8,996 nt of DNA from Bacteroidales bacterium (GTDB lineage: Bacteria; Bacteroidota; Bacteroidia; Bacteroidales; SM23-62): the NCBI GenBank assembly GCA_016783865.1, contig JADHVS010000177.1:1-8996 (forward strand). The letters run 5' to 3'. A program made the position numbers and the translations under genes. Position 1 is the first letter of the stretch; the number at the start of each line of letters is the position of its first letter. Shown here piece after piece: positions 7,716-8,996 of this stretch. The notes below the pieces were generated by a model, which was not told the DNA's origin, made no database searches, and was given only the letters and a program-made list of their open reading frames with translations.

Positions 7716-8282
7716 ATGAAAAAGTTCTTATTGTTTTCCGGTCAGCTTATTATTTTTCTTACCATAATCTCTCTGTCAGGTCTTGATGCCCAGTTTAACC
7801 GCTTTGGGGGTGGACTCGCTTTCAATTCTCCTATGAACAGCCCTGATCTTGATATTGGCAATCCTGGATTCAGCGCCAGGGGAGTATATGAGATAAATGA
7901 ACATTTTTTTGTTATTCCGGAAATCACATTTCAGTTACCCAAAAAGAAAACCTATACTGATGGCCAGAAAAAAACCACAATGGTAAATGTGGATGTGAAT
8001 GTAACTTATACCCTGGCCACTGAAGGTACTTTGTTGTTCTATGCCCTGCTGGGCCCGGGCTTGAGCAATATTTACACCAAGTGGGATACTGATGTTCCCG
8101 GTTTTGAGACCGGTATGGAGTTCGTTCCCACGCTTGGATTGGGTACCGGAATTGAAATGATCGTCGAAAAGGATATTAATGCCTATGCCCAGGTAAAATA
8201 TATTGTTAGCAGGTATCAGCAGCTTGTCATTTCAATTGGTGTACACTACTATTTCGAGGGCCGGAGATTCAGGAAATGGTAG
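7716..8282 (+). CDS. Small outer-membrane beta-barrel protein (paralog 2)
   Basis: A 188-residue protein starting at ATG 7716, with a signal peptide (MKKFLLFSGQLIIFLTIISL) ending near LDA|QFNRF, a typical Bacteroidota cleavage site before Gln. It follows the previous barrel closely in layout: YEINEHFFVIPEITFQLP against YTINEKIDIAPGLVYYFP, TYTDG against DYSDG, VNVDVNVTY against VNVDGHY, FYALLGPGLS against HAYGLMGLS, and NAYAQVKY against APFAEAKY. These shared positions support common descent by duplication, though overall identity is low by eye. The last strand (QQLVISIGVHYYF) is followed by a basic tail, GRRFRKW, absent in paralog 1. No clear promoter lies in the 51-base gap, so the pair is probably cotranscribed. 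It converges on the M24 peptidase gene 32 bases away. Function unknown. Confidence 0.8.
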   Translation: MKKFLLFSGQLIIFLTIISLSGLDAQFNRFGGGLAFNSPMNSPDLDIGNPGFSARGVYEINEHFFVIPEITFQLPKKKTYTDGQKKTTMVNVDVNVTYTLATEGTLLFYALLGPGLSNIYTKWDTDVPGFETGMEFVPTLGLGTGIEMIVEKDINAYAQVKYIVSRYQQLVISIGVHYYFEGRRFRKW

Positions 8283-8314
8283 ACCGTTATTTTATCGGGA
8301 TGAGTTAATACCTC

Positions 8315-8996
8315 CTATCTGAACCGTGATTCTTCTACCATAAGATTTTCGATATCTTCAACCGTTCTCGGCGCAGGTGCAGAAAGCACTTTGTTGCCAG
8401 TTTCAGTAATGAGTACATCGTCTTCGATGCGGACACCTATATTGATGTATTTCTGATAAACAGGGGTTACTTCTTCCAGAAAAGCTTCAAGCTCTTTTTT
8501 ACCAACATCCAGGTAACGTGTAAGATCGGGCAACATATTCAATCCATCAGGATGAATATAAATCCCGGGTTCCACTGTCAGTATCATTCCCGGTTTCAAT
8601 TCACGCCCCTTGACTTCAGGATTAAACATCGACTTTCTCCAGCCTTGTGAGCCATCTAATCCGTAATCTCCCACATCGTGTACATCGAGTCCGATCCAGT
8701 GACTGATTGGATATAAAATATAAATGCTTTTTTGCCAGGTACTGTTTTTATCGGTGATAAGACCCAGATCATACAATCCATCCACAATAATTGCCGTGGA
8801 GGCATGGTGCCCTTCCTGGACCCCTCTTCCCGGCAACAATTTTTTAATGGCAGCTTCCTGTCCTTTTAAAACCAGTTCGTAAATTTCGCGCTGTTCTTTT
8901 GAAAAAACTCCGTTTACCGGTATGGTCCGGGTAACATCGGCTGTATACATGCCGTATTCGGCTCCTATATCCATCAGCAACAGATCGCCATCTTCC
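8315..8996 (-). CDS. pepP: M24 metallopeptidase, aminopeptidase P type, C-terminal part (5' truncated by window)
   Basis: The frame runs off the right edge of the window, so the N-terminus is missing. About 226 residues remain, which is the catalytic pita-bread domain. Enzymes of this type remove the N-terminal residue before proline using two metal ions (usually Mn2+) in the cytoplasm. All five expected metal ligands are visible, numbered from the first complete codon at the edge: Asp9 in LMDIGAEY, Asp20 in TADVTRT (11 apart, as in E. coli PepP), His99 in SHWIGLDVHDVG, Glu142 in LTVEPGIY and Glu191 in GVRIEDDVLIT. The SHW.GLDVHDVG block is characteristic of aminopeptidase P rather than methionine aminopeptidase or creatinase. 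The protein ends with APAPRTVEDIENLM and a short tail, a normal end for the family. The symbol is by family resemblance; substrate specificity is untested. Confidence 0.88.
   Translation of the reverse strand, partial: EDGDLLLMDIGAEYGMYTADVTRTIPVNGVFSKEQREIYELVLKGQEAAIKKLLPGRGVQEGHHASTAIIVDGLYDLGLITDKNSTWQKSIYILYPISHWIGLDVHDVGDYGLDGSQGWRKSMFNPEVKGRELKPGMILTVEPGIYIHPDGLNMLPDLTRYLDVGKKELEAFLEEVTPVYQKYINIGVRIEDDVLITETGNKVLSAPAPRTVEDIENLMVEESRFR

Noticed and set aside
8283..8314. Terminator between the second barrel gene and the peptidase gene
   Set aside because: The 32 bases contain no inverted repeat of useful length and no clear T-run.

Overview
The window looks like a chromosomal segment of a Bacteroidota bacterium, probably of the Bacteroidales/Marinilabiliales type. 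The evidence is: Bacteroidota-style promoter -7 boxes (TAnnTTTG) upstream of atpD and of an outer-membrane gene; an F1 beta subunit of 501 residues carrying the extra segment typical of this phylum; a short 81-residue epsilon subunit; several beta-barrel or TonB-type envelope proteins; and starts without Shine-Dalgarno sequences. It reads as housekeeping and cell-envelope DNA. I see no phage, insertion sequence, CRISPR array, tRNA, rRNA or defence locus.

Layout, left to right. (1) The 3' part of a large envelope protein, a TolB-like propeller followed by an outer-membrane barrel (+). It converges on, and overlaps by 4 bases, a small lipoprotein with a LEA-2/WHy-like domain (-). (2) Divergent from the lipoprotein is a TonB-like energy transducer with an acidic linker (+), starting at TTG. 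It converges, 5 bases apart, on a GT9 glycosyltransferase (-). (3) A minus-strand block runs atpD, atpC, a secreted alpha/beta-hydrolase, then the GT9 gene. (4) Divergent from atpD is a tandem pair of paralogous small outer-membrane barrels (+). (5) The right edge holds the C-terminal part of an aminopeptidase P-type M24 metallopeptidase (-).

atpD and atpC make the beta and epsilon subunits of the F1 motor. The rest of the ATP synthase is not here, so the operon is split. The GT9 enzyme, barrels, lipoprotein, TonB-like protein and propeller-barrel protein are all envelope components, but nothing shows that they form one pathway.

The most unusual feature is non-coding. atpC is bracketed by two intergenic elements, each made of short arrays of a degenerate heptamer (consensus RGTTRCW) followed by the same heptamer in inverted orientation. 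Each can fold into a 24-position stem with a perfect 10-bp core next to the loop. One starts directly after the atpC stop codon. The other fills the atpD-atpC gap and ends 8 bases before the atpC ATG. In the atp transcript its three A/C mismatches become G-U pairs, leaving one unpaired position in 24. This is the best candidate here for an undescribed repeat family with a possible post-transcriptional role.
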